Below, piece by piece: positions 40,516 to 49,980 of a DNA stretch of 64,000 nucleotides; position 1 is the first letter of the stretch; each line of letters starts with the position of its first letter. This stretch comes from Elioraea rosea (GTDB lineage: Bacteria; Pseudomonadota; Alphaproteobacteria; Acetobacterales; Acetobacteraceae). Under the pieces are notes generated by a model, which saw nothing but the letters and a program-made list of their open reading frames with translations, was not told the DNA's origin and did not search any database. The DNA lies in the NCBI RefSeq assembly GCF_007644105.1, contig NZ_VFAC01000017.1, forward strand, positions 23,292 through 87,291. Direction: 5' to 3'. The translations under genes were made by a program, and so were the position numbers.

Positions 40516-40672
40516 GTGCTCTGTTCCCGGCCTTCTCGCTGTTGGAAGCCTCTTTGCCGCGCCCCATATCCGGCCACGGCAGCGCGGCCCCGATGGTTGC
40601 GCCAAAACGCCGGAGGGATCATGCCCCTTCGGCCCGCCCGGATATCGTCCAGTCCGCAGGGGTTTTCAAGTG

Positions 40673-41812
40673 ATGAACGCAGTGACACCCGAAACCGTGC
40701 TCGCGGCCCTGGCCCGGCTGCGCGACCCAGAGCGGGGTGCGGACATCGTGTCGCTCGGCATGGTGCAGGGGCTGCAGGTCAGGGATGGGCTGGTTTCCCT
40801 TGCCCTCGAGGTGCCGCGGGAGCGTGCCGCAGCGCTCGAACCCCTGCGCCGGGCGGCAGAGGCGGCGTTGAACGCGCTGCCAGGCGTGCTGAATGCAACG
40901 GTGGTGCTGACGGCAGAGCGGGGGGAGAAGGCCCAGGCTCAGCCCGCGCCCGCCACCCGGGGCGCGCAGGCCGCCGCCGCCCAGGCCGGCAAGGGCAAGG
41001 GGCCGCAGCTCCTCGGCAACTGCCGGGCGATCGTCGCGGTCGCCTCGGGCAAGGGCGGCGTGGGCAAGTCGACCACGGCGGCCAACCTTGCGATCGGCCT
41101 GGCCCAGAGCGGGCTCCGGGTCGGCCTCCTCGATGCCGACATCTACGGCCCCTCAGTGCCGCGCATGCTCGGCATCCGCGGCCGGCCGCACGCGGCGGGG
41201 CAGATGATCGCGCCGATGGAGAAATGGGGGCTCAAGGTGATGTCCATCGGCTTCCTCGTCGAGGAGGAGACGCCGATGATCTGGCGCGGTCCGATGGTGA
41301 TGGGCGCGCTCGAGCAGATGATGGGCCAGGTCCTCTGGGGCGAGCTCGACATCATGGTGGTCGACATGCCCCCCGGCACGGGCGACGCCCAGCTCACCAT
41401 GGCCCAGCGCGTGCCGCTGACCGGCGCGGTCATCGTCTCCACCCCGCAGGACGTGGCGCTGATCGATGCCCGGCGCGGCATCGCGATGTTCGGGCGCACC
41501 AACGTGCCGGTTCTCGGGCTGATCGAGAACATGAGCTATTTCTGCTGCCCCAACTGCGGGCACAGGAGCGAGATCTTCGGCCATGGCGGGGCGCGCCGGG
41601 AGGCGGAGCGACTCGGCACCGAATTCCTGGGCGAGATCCCGCTGAGGCTCGACATCCGCACGACGTCGGACGAGGGCGCGCCCATCACCGCGACGATGCC
41701 CGATGGCGAGGAGGCCGCGCTCTACCGCGGCATCGCCGGCCGCGTCTGGGCCAAGTGCGAGGCCGTCCTGGCGCGCCGCGAGGCGGCAGCACCGAAAATC
41801 ATCGTCGAGTAG
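40673..41812 (+). CDS. mrp: Iron-sulfur cluster carrier ATPase Mrp/ApbC
   Basis: ATG at 40673, 379 residues. An N-terminal MIP18/DUF59 domain (~1-80), an Ala/Gln-rich linker, then the ParA/MinD-like NTPase. Deviant Walker A is VASGKGGVGKSTTAANLAIG, followed by LLDADIYGPSVPRMLG, VDMPPGTGDAQLTMAQ and the Mrp cysteine pair in MSYFCCPNCGHRSEIFG, which binds a bridging 4Fe-4S cluster. It delivers clusters to apo-enzymes. Cluster-requiring clients in this window include QueG and the class I fumarase. Confidence 0.95.
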   Translation: MNAVTPETVLAALARLRDPERGADIVSLGMVQGLQVRDGLVSLALEVPRERAAALEPLRRAAEAALNALPGVLNATVVLTAERGEKAQAQPAPATRGAQAAAAQAGKGKGPQLLGNCRAIVAVASGKGGVGKSTTAANLAIGLAQSGLRVGLLDADIYGPSVPRMLGIRGRPHAAGQMIAPMEKWGLKVMSIGFLVEEETPMIWRGPMVMGALEQMMGQVLWGELDIMVVDMPPGTGDAQLTMAQRVPLTGAVIVSTPQDVALIDARRGIAMFGRTNVPVLGLIENMSYFCCPNCGHRSEIFGHGGARREAERLGTEFLGEIPLRLDIRTTSDEGAPITATMPDGEEAALYRGIAGRVWAKCEAVLARREAAAPKIIVE

Positions 41813-41816
41813 CGGT

Positions 41817-41948
41817 TCAGCGTCGCGGAGGAAGCGTCATCGCCTGGGCCGCGCCCATCGCCATCGCGGGAAACGCGAAGGCAGCGGCGAAGCCGGCGAT
41901 CATGCCTGCCTGGGCGAAGAGAAGCGCTGTCGGGAAGAGCATGTTCAT
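41817..41948 (-). CDS. Possible 43-residue hydrophobic peptide
   Basis: ATG at 41948 (start MNMLFPTALLFAQAGMIAGF) to TGA at 41817. Mostly one hydrophobic, Ala/Met-rich segment with a short PPRR tail; AGGA sits about 8 nt upstream. It begins 24 nt after the ribokinase stop on the same strand and ends 4 nt from the converging mrp stop. It could be a real small membrane protein or a chance frame; no family was recognised. Confidence 0.4.
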   Translation of the reverse strand: MNMLFPTALLFAQAGMIAGFAAAFAFPAMAMGAAQAMTLPPRR

Positions 41949-41972
41949 GGGGGTATCCTGCTCCGCCAACCG

Positions 41973-42884
41973 TCAAGGCGCGGTGAACGCGGTCACACCG
42001 CGCGCGAGAAGCGCGTCGGTCTCCGCCGCATCGGGGATGGAGCCCTGCGAGCCTGGCCGCGTGCAGGTGAGCGCCGCCGCCGCCGCCGCCCGACGCATCG
42101 CGTCCCGCAGCGACGCCCCGCGGTCGAGCGCGGCGGCGAGCACGCCGGCGAAGGTGTCGCCCGCAGCCGTGGTGTCGCGCGGGGTGATGGGAAAGGCAGG
42201 CTGGTGGAGGCTGCCCTCTTCGGTCGCTGCCTCCGCCCCTTTCTCGCCGCGCGTGACGATCACCGAAGGCCGGCCGAGCGCGGCACGGAGGGCGGCGGGG
42301 CCGTCAGCCGTTCCGAGCATCGCGGCAAGGGCGGCCGCCTCGCCCTCGTTCAGCAGAAGCACGTCCACCGCCTCAAGCGCGGCGCGCGCGAGCGGTTCGG
42401 GCGGGGCGAGGCTGAGGATGATCCGCGCGCCAAGCCCTCTCGCGCGGGCGATCAGCGCCTCCGTCTCCTGCCTCGACACCTCCCTCTGCAGCACGAGGGT
42501 CGTGCGGGGACCGAGGTCGCCGTCGGCCACCTGCGCCGCCTTGGCCGAGAGGTTGGCACCAGGCGCCACGGCGATCTGATTGCGGCCCTCGGGGTCGACG
42601 CAGATCGCAGCCGCACCGGTTGCCACGGGCACGGCGGCGAGCCTGGAGAGATCGACGCCGGCGGAGCGGAGCGTGGCAAGCGCGGGTTCGGCAAAGGCGT
42701 CCTCGCCGACCGCGCCGGCCATCGCCACCCTGGCCCCGTCGCGCGCCGCGGCAACGGCCTGGTTCCCGCCCTTGCCGCCGGGCTCGGTACGAAGCGCCTC
42801 GCCGAGCACGGTCTGCCCCGGCGCGGGAAGGGCGGGAACGGGCACGATCAGGTCGAGGTTGATCGAGCCGAACACGAGGATCAT
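41973..42884 (-). CDS. rbsK: PfkB-family carbohydrate kinase (ribokinase)
   Basis: 303 residues. Opening VFGSINLDLIVPVPALPAPG, substrate motif EPGGKGGNQAVAAAR, and ATP/catalytic motif TPRDTTAAGDTFAGVLAAAL with the catalytic Asp, all as in RbsK. It likely phosphorylates ribose at O5; a related sugar or nucleoside cannot be excluded. It starts 18 nt after thyX, so it is probably co-transcribed with it, an unusual pairing linking ribose phosphate and dTMP supply. Confidence 0.88.
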   Translation of the reverse strand: MILVFGSINLDLIVPVPALPAPGQTVLGEALRTEPGGKGGNQAVAAARDGARVAMAGAVGEDAFAEPALATLRSAGVDLSRLAAVPVATGAAAICVDPEGRNQIAVAPGANLSAKAAQVADGDLGPRTTLVLQREVSRQETEALIARARGLGARIILSLAPPEPLARAALEAVDVLLLNEGEAAALAAMLGTADGPAALRAALGRPSVIVTRGEKGAEAATEEGSLHQPAFPITPRDTTAAGDTFAGVLAAALDRGASLRDAMRRAAAAAALTCTRPGSQGSIPDAAETDALLARGVTAFTAP

Positions 42885-42902
42885 CGCCCCACCTCTCGCC
42901 GA

Positions 42903-43841
42903 TCAGGCCTCGCGGCCGAGCGTGGCCATGAACTCCCGCCACTCGCGCTTGCTCATCCCCGAGGTCTCCGCGGTCACCTGCTCGCCCGCCAGCATGCGCT
43001 TCAGCGCGGCGAGCATCTGGGCCGAGAGGAGCGCGGCATTCATCCGGTAGTCGACGAAGGCCTGGGCGGTGATCGGCACCCAGGCCTTCACCACGTCGAG
43101 CATCGCCTCGGCATAGGCGCGGATCTCGTACTGGGCGTGCGCGTCGGCGCGCAGGGAGAGTAAGTGCAGGAGGTTGTGAAGGTCGGTTTTCCAGTACCAC
43201 TGCGTGTAGGTGTTGAGGGTCAGGTTCATCCGCGCGAGCTCGCGCGCGAGGCCCTGCCGGTCCGGCTCGGCCGGCTCGCCCCCCTCGCCCTCGTTCAGCA
43301 TCCAGGCATAGTGGTCGTAGCAGCGGGCTGCGTCCTCGCGCAGAAGGCGGAGCACCTCCTCCGCCTCCCCGCCGTCGAGCACCTCTCCGCGGCCCTGGCG
43401 GTTGACGGCGCTCTGCGCGGCGAGCGCGTGGCGGGCCGGGATGTAGAACTCGCGGTCGAGCACCGAGTAGCGGGCGGAGTACTCGTTCACGTTCGCGGTG
43501 CGATGGCGGATCCACTGCCGGGCGATGAAGATCGGCAGCTTCACGTGGAACTTGATCTCGGCCATCTCGAAGGGCGTCGAGTGGCGGTGGCGCATCAGGT
43601 AGCGGATCAGCCCCGCATCGTCCTGCACCCGCTTCGTGCCCCGGCCGTAGGAGACGCGAGCGGCCTGCACCACGGCGGCATCGTCGCCCATGTAGTCGAC
43701 GACGCGGACGAAGCCGTGATCGAGCACGGGGATGGCCGTGTAGAGCAGCGCCTCGAGGGCCGGGACGGTCGGCCGCAGGGTGGGCACCGCGTCCGCGCGC
43801 GCCTCGGCGATCTCGGCTGACTGCGCCTCTGTCAGGTCCAT
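42903..43841 (-). CDS. thyX: Flavin-dependent thymidylate synthase
   Basis: 312 residues. The ThyX motif [15 protein letters not shown] near residue 115 (RHRxxSxNExSxRY with Thr-Ala in place of the usual spacing residues) and the flanking [10 protein letters not shown] are diagnostic. C-terminal [20 protein letters not shown] completes the FAD/dUMP site. It methylates dUMP to dTMP using methylene-THF and NADPH. No thyA or dfrA gene was seen here. The gene is divergent from the tmRNA locus. Confidence 0.95.
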   Translation of the reverse strand: MDLTEAQSAEIAEARADAVPTLRPTVPALEALLYTAIPVLDHGFVRVVDYMGDDAAVVQAARVSYGRGTKRVQDDAGLIRYLMRHRHSTPFEMAEIKFHVKLPIFIARQWIRHRTANVNEYSARYSVLDREFYIPARHALAAQSAVNRQGRGEVLDGGEAEEVLRLLREDAARCYDHYAWMLNEGEGGEPAEPDRQGLARELARMNLTLNTYTQWYWKTDLHNLLHLLSLRADAHAQYEIRAYAEAMLDVVKAWVPITAQAFVDYRMNAALLSAQMLAALKRMLAGEQVTAETSGMSKREWREFMATLGREA

Positions 43842-43921
43842 GCGTGGCTTTCCTGCCTGGCTTGCCCCGGGGATGCCGAGTCGCGGGTCTTCCGTCGGCG
43901 CCTCCGGTTTCCTATATTCCT

Positions 43922-44215
43922 CGGTGCCGGGGCAACCCGGCTATGGCGATAAACGGTGTTTGGAATAAGCGTTGCGGACCCGGGGGCAGTGCCCGGCGCC
44001 TCCACCACTCTCCCCGATGCTGTTGAGGGGGCCGAGGGGGCGAAACAGGCTCGACGCGCGTGGTAAAGACTCACCTTTTGCCCGGCATGGTTCCGCCGTT
44101 ATCGGGCCGATCCTCAGGTGCCAACGACAACAGCCGTATGGCGCTCGCTGCCTGATTAAGGTCAGGTAAGCGCGGTTCGGGGGGCACCGGGCAACAGAAG
44201 CCCCCCACTCTGCGT
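43922..44215 (+). ncRNA. ssrA: tmRNA, circularly permuted two-piece form
   Basis: The acceptor piece comes first: GGTGCCGGGGCAACCCGGC ... then T-arm GGACCCGGGGGCAGTGCCCGG and acceptor 3' strand CGCCTCC-A-CCA ending at 44007. After a spacer of about 28 nt (44008-44035) the coding piece begins with GGGGGCGAAACAGGCTCGAC at 44036. GGGGGCG pairs with CGCCTCC, giving the G3-U pair required by alanyl-tRNA synthetase. The tag frame is 44120-44152. A G6C/GC6 hairpin lies near the 3' end, whose exact limit (about 44215) is estimated. TATATT at 43913-43918 is a likely -10 box. Confidence 0.92.
44120..44155 (+). other. tmRNA tag-peptide reading frame
   Basis: Resume codon GCC at 44120, then codons for ANDNSRMALAA and a TGA stop at 44153. 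The ANDN start and hydrophobic Ala-Ala end match alphaproteobacterial tags, where the Ala-Ala terminus is recognised by ClpXP and the N-terminal part by SspB. The adaptor gene sspB begins 145 nt downstream. Confidence 0.88.
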
Positions 44216-44299
44216 TACGAAGTCGGAGACGTGACAGGCGGGCTTGCCTCGATCTAGCTTGCCTCGCGCGAGAACGACGCTGGAAGGTGCGAACGCGGC

Positions 44300-44815
44300 A
44301 TGGCGCAGCAGGACGAGCCCGGTCTGAAGGACAGCCTCCTCCCCTACGAAGGCTGGATCCAGGAGAGCCTTCGCGGCGTGCTCCGCTTCGCCCTCGACCG
44401 CGCCGCGGGAGAGGGGCTTCCGGGCGATCATCACTTCTACCTCACCTTCCGCACCGATGCCCCGGGCGTCGGGATGCCTGACCGGCTTCGCGCGCAGTAT
44501 CCCAATGAGATGACGATCGTCCTGCAGCACCAGTTCGACGACCTGCGCACGACGGACGACGGCTTCTCGGTGAAGCTCTATTTCGGGGGCGTGCCGGCAC
44601 AGCTCTCGATCCCCTGGGCGGCCATCACCCAGTTCGCCGACCCCTCCGTCCGGTTCGGGCTTCGCTTCGATGCGCCAGAGGGGGCGGAGCAGCCAGGCAC
44701 CGGCACCGCGCTCGCTCCGGCGCCAGAGTTGCCCGAGGGCGAGCCGCCCGCGACAGAGGACGCGCCGCAGGTCGTCAGCCTCGACGCGTTCCGCAAGCGC
44801 CCGCCGAAGGGCTGA
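44300..44815 (+). CDS. sspB: ClpXP adaptor SspB (alphaproteobacterial type)
   Basis: ATG at 44300 with GGAAGG about 12 nt upstream, 171 residues. Core substrate-binding fold: EESLRGVLR-like IQESLRGVLRFALDRAAGEG, GDHHFYLTFRTDAPGVGMPD, LRAQYPNEMTIVLQHQFDDL, IPWAAITQFADPSVRFGL. A flexible Pro/Glu-rich linker leads to the C-terminal VVSLDAFRKRP, the likely ClpX-docking tail. It tethers ssrA-tagged proteins to ClpXP. Its gene directly follows the tmRNA gene that makes the tag. Confidence 0.93.
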   Translation: MAQQDEPGLKDSLLPYEGWIQESLRGVLRFALDRAAGEGLPGDHHFYLTFRTDAPGVGMPDRLRAQYPNEMTIVLQHQFDDLRTTDDGFSVKLYFGGVPAQLSIPWAAITQFADPSVRFGLRFDAPEGAEQPGTGTALAPAPELPEGEPPATEDAPQVVSLDAFRKRPPKG

Positions 44816-44907
44816 CCTGCCCGCCGGGCCCGAGCCCCCCGTCTGGCCCCACGGGGCCGCCCATGCCATAAGCCGCGCGATCCGACCCTGGAGCGAGGGA
44901 GACGCGC

Positions 44908-46563
44908 ATGAACGCGCCCGCCACGCGCGCCGCTGCCACCGGCGCATTCGCCTACAGCCCGATGTATCCGCTTGGCGACAGCGCCACGCCCTGGAAGAAG
45001 CTCGACGTGGGCGGCGTCAAGGCGATCGAGGCGGCAGGCAGGCGGGTGCTCACGGTTGCTCCCGACGCGCTCACCGCGCTCGCCTCCCAGGCCTTCCGCG
45101 ACACGAGCCACCTGCTGCGACCAGGCCACCTCGCCCAGCTCCGCGCCATCCTCGACGACCCCGAGGCCTCGGCGAACGACCGCTACGTCGCGCTCGAGTT
45201 CCTGAAGAACGCCAACATCGCCGCAGGCGGAATCCTGCCGATGTGCCAGGACACGGGCACCGCGCTCGTGTTCGGCAAGAAGGGCCAGCGCGTCTGGGTG
45301 GAGGGCAACGAGGAGGAGGCGCTCGCCCGCGGCGTGTTCCGCACCTTCACCGAGACCAACCTCCGCTACAGTCAGATGGCGCCTCTCTCGATGTTCGACG
45401 AGGTCAATACCGCCAACAATATGCCCGTGCAGTTCGACATCATGGCCGCACCGGGCGACGACCATGCCGACGAGATGCACCTGATGTTCGTCGCCAAAGG
45501 TGGAGGCAGCGCGAACAAGACCTTCCTGTTCCAGGAAACCCGCGCGATCCTGAACGAGAAGCGGCTCTACGAGTTCATCGAGACGAAGATGAAGTCGCTG
45601 GGCACCTCCGCCTGCCCGCCCTATCACCTCGCGATCGTGATCGGCGGCACCTCGGCCGAGCTCACGCTGAAAACCGTCAAGCTCGCCTCGACACGCTACC
45701 TCGACGCGCTGCCGAGCCACGGCTCGCTCGCAGGCCACGCCTTCCGTGACCTCGAGGCGGAGATGAAGGTGCTCGAGATCAGCCGCCGCCTCGGCATCGG
45801 CGCGCAGTTCGGCGGCAAGTATTTCTGCCATGACGTGCGGGTCATCCGCCTGCCGCGGCACGGCGCATCGCTCCCCGTCGGCATCGGCGTCTCCTGCTCG
45901 GCCGACCGGCAGATCCTCGGCAAGCTCACCCCCGAGGGCGTTTTCCTCGAGCAGCTCGAGACCGACCCCGCGAAGTACCTTCCCGAGACGACCGACGAGC
46001 ATCTCGGCAATGACAGCGTGCACATCGACCTCACCAGGCCGATGAACGAGATCCGCACCGCGCTCTCCCGCCTTCCCGTGAAGACGCGGGTGATGCTCTC
46101 GGGCCCGATGGTGGTCGCGCGCGACATCGCGCACGCCAAGCTGAAGGAGCGGCTCGACGCCGGCCAGCCGCTGCCGGACTACATCAAGAACCACCCCGTG
46201 TACTACGCCGGCCCCGCCAAGACGCCGGAGGGCTACGCCACCGGGTCGTTCGGCCCGACCACGGCGGGGCGGATGGACAGCTACGTCGCCGAGTTCCAGA
46301 AGGCGGGCGGCTCGCTCGTGATGCTCGCCAAGGGCAACCGCTCGCGCGCTGTGCGGGAGAGCTGCCGGGACAATGGCGGGTTCTATCTCGGCTCCGTCGG
46401 CGGCCCGGCGGCGCGTCTCGCGAAGGACTGCATCACCAAGGTCGAAGTGCTCGAGTTCCCCGAGCTCGGCATGGAGGCCGTGTGGCGCATCGAGGTGAAG
46501 GACTTCCCGGCCTTCATCGTGGTCGACGACAAGGGCAACGATTTCTACGACGGGCTCGAGTGA
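44908..46563 (+). CDS. fumA: Class I fumarate hydratase (4Fe-4S)
   Basis: 551 residues, a single polypeptide joining the alpha and beta parts as in FumA/FumB. Three cluster cysteines can be placed: C113 in [11 protein letters not shown]236 in [10 protein letters not shown] and C330 in [11 protein letters not shown]. The C-terminal part has [32 protein letters not shown] and [15 protein letters not shown]. It hydrates fumarate to malate; the solvent-exposed cluster makes such enzymes oxygen-sensitive. First of ten tightly spaced genes and 92 nt after sspB. An unrelated class II fumarase closes the same cluster. Confidence 0.95.
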   Translation: MNAPATRAAATGAFAYSPMYPLGDSATPWKKLDVGGVKAIEAAGRRVLTVAPDALTALASQAFRDTSHLLRPGHLAQLRAILDDPEASANDRYVALEFLKNANIAAGGILPMCQDTGTALVFGKKGQRVWVEGNEEEALARGVFRTFTETNLRYSQMAPLSMFDEVNTANNMPVQFDIMAAPGDDHADEMHLMFVAKGGGSANKTFLFQETRAILNEKRLYEFIETKMKSLGTSACPPYHLAIVIGGTSAELTLKTVKLASTRYLDALPSHGSLAGHAFRDLEAEMKVLEISRRLGIGAQFGGKYFCHDVRVIRLPRHGASLPVGIGVSCSADRQILGKLTPEGVFLEQLETDPAKYLPETTDEHLGNDSVHIDLTRPMNEIRTALSRLPVKTRVMLSGPMVVARDIAHAKLKERLDAGQPLPDYIKNHPVYYAGPAKTPEGYATGSFGPTTAGRMDSYVAEFQKAGGSLVMLAKGNRSRAVRESCRDNGGFYLGSVGGPAARLAKDCITKVEVLEFPELGMEAVWRIEVKDFPAFIVVDDKGNDFYDGLE

Positions 46564-47045
46564 GCGGACTGCGCACGCACAGGCTGGTCACGCTCTGGCT
46601 GCTGATCGTCACCTTCGCGATGGTGGCGAGCCATCCGCTCGAGCTCTGGGGCAAGCTTCGCCTCGATGGCCCGACCTGGCTTGCCGTGCAGCAGAACCTC
46701 TATGTCGCCTTCGCCCCCGTCGCGGCACTGGCCGAGCCGGGTGCGGCCCTCGCTGCGGGCTCGCTCGCGCTTCGCGAATGGCGGCGCGGCTGGGCCTGGC
46801 AGACTTCCGCCACCGCCGCGGCCCTCGTGGTGGCCGGGCTCGTCCTGTGGGCCCTCTTCACCGCGCCCGTGAACGCGGCGTTGAACGGCTGGACCGCGGC
46901 AACCCTGCCGCCGGACTGGACGGCCTGGCGCAGCCAGTGGGAAGCGAGCCATGCCGGTCATGCCCTGCTCATCGGCGCGGCCCTTGCCATCCTGCTGCTT
47001 TCCCTCGTACGGGACGGCGACCGACCGCGAAAGGACACGACGTGA
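46560..47045 (+). CDS. Integral membrane protein, DUF1772-like
   Basis: GTG at 46560 overlapping the fumarase stop by 4 nt, 161 residues. Four hydrophobic segments; the third and fourth flank the stretch [20 protein letters not shown], which together with [19 protein letters not shown] recalls DUF1772/anthrone-oxygenase-like proteins. Function unknown. Its stop overlaps the next start by 4 nt. Confidence 0.68.
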   Translation: MSGLRTHRLVTLWLLIVTFAMVASHPLELWGKLRLDGPTWLAVQQNLYVAFAPVAALAEPGAALAAGSLALREWRRGWAWQTSATAAALVVAGLVLWALFTAPVNAALNGWTAATLPPDWTAWRSQWEASHAGHALLIGAALAILLLSLVRDGDRPRKDTT

Positions 47046-47431
47046 CGCGACGCCTCATCAGCTCCGGCTCCCGCTTCGAGGAGGAGATCGGCTACTCCCG
47101 CGCCGTCGTCGATGGCGACTACGTCTGGGTGTCCGGCACCACCGGCTATGACTACGCGACGATGACGATCGCCGACGACGTGGTCGCGCAGGCGGAGCAG
47201 TGCTTCGCCAACATCGCCGCGGCCCTGGCCCAGGCCGGCTGCACGCTCGATGATGTCGTCCGCGCCATGATCATCGTCCCCCGGCGCGAGGACTGGGCAC
47301 CCTGCTGGCCGGTGATGAAGAAGCACTTCGCCAAGGCCCGCCCGACCTCGACGCTGATCCACGCCGCGCTGCAGACCGATGCGATGCGCATCGAGATCGA
47401 GGTGACGGCGAAGCTGCCGAAGAAGGGCTGA
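47042..47431 (+). CDS. RidA/YjgF-family reactive enamine/imine deaminase
   Basis: GTG at 47042 (4-nt overlap), 129 residues. RidA fold: FEEEIGYSRAVVDGDYVWVS, GTTGYD, QAEQCFANIAAALAQAGCTL, DDVVRAMIIV and the C-terminal MRIEIEVTAKL with the conserved Arg that binds the substrate carboxylate. Family members hydrolyse enamines released by PLP enzymes such as threonine dehydratase. This may be a divergent RidA subfamily; exact substrate unknown. Confidence 0.85.
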   Translation: MTRRLISSGSRFEEEIGYSRAVVDGDYVWVSGTTGYDYATMTIADDVVAQAEQCFANIAAALAQAGCTLDDVVRAMIIVPRREDWAPCWPVMKKHFAKARPTSTLIHAALQTDAMRIEIEVTAKLPKKG

Positions 47432-47436
47432 ACCCG

Positions 47437-47835
47437 ATGCGCTTCTCCGTCGACCGGCTGGACCATCTCGTCATCACCTGCAGCGACGTCGAGACGATGG
47501 CGAGCTGGTACCAGCGCGTGCTCGGCATGGAGCGCGAGGCCTTCGGCCCCTACAAGCGCACCTCGCTTCGCTTCGGCGGGCAGAAGATCAACCTCCGGCC
47601 GGAGGGCATCTCGCATGACGAATGGTTCTCCGGCATCGACGCCGCGCCTGGCACGCAGGACCTCTGCTTCGTCGTCGCGGTCGATGCGAAGGACGTGATC
47701 GCGCATCTCCATTCCTGCGGCGTCACGATCGAGCTCGGGCCGGTCGCCAAGCATGGCGCGCTCGGGCCGATCACCTCCGTCTACTGCCGCGACCCCGACG
47801 GCAACCTGATCGAGATCAGCTCCTATCTCGGCTGA
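47437..47835 (+). CDS. VOC-superfamily (glyoxalase/dioxygenase-like) protein
   Basis: 132 residues, two beta-alpha-beta-beta-beta repeats. Possible metal ligands: His in RLDHLVITCSD near the start, His in AKHGALGPI, and Glu in GNLIEISSYL at the end. The family includes glyoxalase I, fosfomycin thiol transferases and ring-cleavage dioxygenases, so activity cannot be fixed. It starts 5 nt after the RidA gene and its stop lies one base before the proposed queA start. Confidence 0.82.
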   Translation: MRFSVDRLDHLVITCSDVETMASWYQRVLGMEREAFGPYKRTSLRFGGQKINLRPEGISHDEWFSGIDAAPGTQDLCFVVAVDAKDVIAHLHSCGVTIELGPVAKHGALGPITSVYCRDPDGNLIEISSYLG

Positions 47836-47836
47836 C

Positions 47837-48853
47837 CTGACCTCCCTCTCGGCCTACGACTATGCGCTGCCCGACCGGGCGATCGCGCAGGAGCCGGCGC
47901 GCCCGCGCGATTCCGCGCGGCTTCTGCATGTCCGAGGCGAGGGCTTGGGCGACCACCGCGTCTCCGACCTGCCAGCGCTTCTCGCACCGGGCGACCTTCT
48001 CGTGGTCAACGACACGCGCGTCATCCCCGCCCAGCTCGACGCACGCCGCGGCGCGGCATCGATCGGGCTGACGCTCGACCGCCCCCTCGGCGATGGCATC
48101 TGGGCGGCGCTTGCGCGGAATGCCAGGCGGCTGAAGCCTGGCGACACGCTCGCGCTGCCGCATGGGCTTGCCGCGACCGTCGTCGCCAACCACGGCGAAG
48201 GCGCGGTGGTGCTCCGCTTCGCAGGCGACCCGACGGCTGAGGCCACGCTCGCGCTGCCGCCCTATATCGCCCGCCCCCAAGGCCCGACGGAGGCCGATGC
48301 GTCCGACTACCAGACGATGTTCGCAGCCGAAGCCGGCGCGGTCGCCGCGCCGACGGCGGCGCTGCACTTCACGCCCCGGCTCCTCGATGCCCTCGCCGAA
48401 AGCGGCGTCGGCCTCGCGCGGCTGACGCTGCATGTCGGCGCCGGAACCTTCCTGCCGATCCGCACCGACGACATCACCGCCCACCACCTGCACGCCGAGC
48501 GCGGCGAGCTCGACGAGGAGGCGGCGACACGCATCGCCGAGGCGAAGGCGAAAGGCGGGCGCATCGTCGCGGTCGGCACCACAGCGCTCAGGCTGATCGA
48601 GACGGCCGCGCGTGAGACGGGCACCGTGCGGCCGTGGTCGGGCGAGACCGCGCTCTACATCACGCCGGGCTTCGCGTTCCGCGTGGCCGACCTCCTGATG
48701 ACGAACTTCCACCTGCCGCGGACGAGCCTGATGGTGCTCGTCTCCGCCTTCGCGGGCCATGCGCGCATCATGTCGGCCTACGGGCACGCGCTGCGCTCGG
48801 GCTACCGCTTCGCGAGCTACGGCGACGCGACGCTGCTGGAACGCGACGCATGA
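47837..48853 (+). CDS. queA: S-adenosylmethionine:tRNA ribosyltransferase-isomerase QueA (probable CTG start)
   Basis: Transfers ribosyl from SAM to preQ1 in tRNA, making epoxyqueuosine. Motifs: [31 protein letters not shown] [53 protein letters not shown] and [12 protein letters not shown]. The conserved N-terminus [19 protein letters not shown] reads in frame from 47855, but the frame is open only from 47810 and has no ATG, GTG or TTG before it. CTG at 47837 gives 338 residues, the normal length. A TTG at 47945 would remove 36 residues of the core. Overlaps tgt by 4 nt. Confidence 0.92.
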   Translation: MTSLSAYDYALPDRAIAQEPARPRDSARLLHVRGEGLGDHRVSDLPALLAPGDLLVVNDTRVIPAQLDARRGAASIGLTLDRPLGDGIWAALARNARRLKPGDTLALPHGLAATVVANHGEGAVVLRFAGDPTAEATLALPPYIARPQGPTEADASDYQTMFAAEAGAVAAPTAALHFTPRLLDALAESGVGLARLTLHVGAGTFLPIRTDDITAHHLHAERGELDEEAATRIAEAKAKGGRIVAVGTTALRLIETAARETGTVRPWSGETALYITPGFAFRVADLLMTNFHLPRTSLMVLVSAFAGHARIMSAYGHALRSGYRFASYGDATLLERDA

Positions 48854-49980
48854 CGCTCTCCTTCACCCTTGCGGACACGGATGGCGCGGCCCGCGCCGGG
48901 GTCCTGCACACCGCGCACGGCGATGTCCCAACGCCGGTGTTCATGCCCGTGGGTACGGCCGGAACCGTGAAGGCGATGACGGCCGATGCGGTGCGAGCGA
49001 CCGGCGCGCGCATGGTGCTCGGCAACACCTATCACCTGATGCTCCGCCCAGGAGAGCAGCGCATCGCCCGCCTCGGGGGGCTGCACAGGGTGATGGACTG
49101 GCACGGCCCGATCCTGACCGACAGCGGCGGCTTCCAGGTGATGTCGCTCAGCCAGCTGCGCACGATCGACCGCGACGGGGTGACGTTCCGCTCCCACATC
49201 GACGGCTCGCAGCATCGGCTGACACCGGCGCGCGCCGTCGCCATCCAGCACGCGCTCGGGGCGGACGTGACGATGGTGCTCGACGAGTGCACGCCTTTTC
49301 CGGCGACGGAGGAGCAGGCGGCAGCCTCGATGCGCCTCTCGATGGACTGGGCGCTGCGCGCGCGCGAGGCCTTCATCCCCCGAGAGGGCCATGGCCTCTT
49401 CGGGATCGTCCAGGGCGGGGTTTATCCGACGCTGCGCGGGGAGAGCGTCGCCGCGCTCACCGGCATCGGCTTCGAGGGCTATGCGGTGGGGGGCCTTGCC
49501 GTCGGCGAGGGGCAGGAGACGATGTTCTCGGTTCTCGACGCCACCGTGCCGCTCCTGCCGCGCGACCGGCCGCACTACCTGATGGGCGTCGGCACGCCGG
49601 CCGACATCCTCGGCGCCGTCGCGCGCGGCATCGACATGTTCGACTGCGTGATGCCGACGCGCGCGGGCCGTACCGCGCGGGCCTATACGCGCCACGGCCA
49701 GATGAACCTGCGCAACGCCCGCTTCGCGGATGATGCACGCCCGCTCGACCCCGAATGCGCGTGCCCGGCCTGCGCACGGCACAGCAGGGCCTATCTGCAT
49801 CACCTGTTCAAGGCGGGCGAGATGCTCGGACCGATGCTGCTCACCTGGCACAACATCACCTATTATCAGGACCTGATGCGCGGCCTCCGCGAAGCGATCC
49901 TCGAGCACCGCCTCGCAGACCACACCGCCGCCCTGCACGCCGCCTGGACCGCAGGAGAGATGGAAGCGGAAGAGACATGA
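48850..49980 (+). CDS. tgt: tRNA-guanine transglycosylase
   Basis: 376 residues, ATGA overlap with queA. Exchanges G34 of tRNAs with GUN anticodons for preQ1. Active-site features: [16 protein letters not shown] (Asp), [11 protein letters not shown], and the nucleophile region [17 protein letters not shown]. Zinc site [18 protein letters not shown] near residue 310. Bracketed by queA and queF. Confidence 0.97.
   Translation: MTLSFTLADTDGAARAGVLHTAHGDVPTPVFMPVGTAGTVKAMTADAVRATGARMVLGNTYHLMLRPGEQRIARLGGLHRVMDWHGPILTDSGGFQVMSLSQLRTIDRDGVTFRSHIDGSQHRLTPARAVAIQHALGADVTMVLDECTPFPATEEQAAASMRLSMDWALRAREAFIPREGHGLFGIVQGGVYPTLRGESVAALTGIGFEGYAVGGLAVGEGQETMFSVLDATVPLLPRDRPHYLMGVGTPADILGAVARGIDMFDCVMPTRAGRTARAYTRHGQMNLRNARFADDARPLDPECACPACARHSRAYLHHLFKAGEMLGPMLLTWHNITYYQDLMRGLREAILEHRLADHTAALHAAWTAGEMEAEET

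Noticed and set aside
47945..47947. TTG as the start of queA
   Set aside because: It would delete 36 residues, including the conserved LP-x-x-x-IA and RP-R-D-x-ARLL segments that are present in frame upstream.
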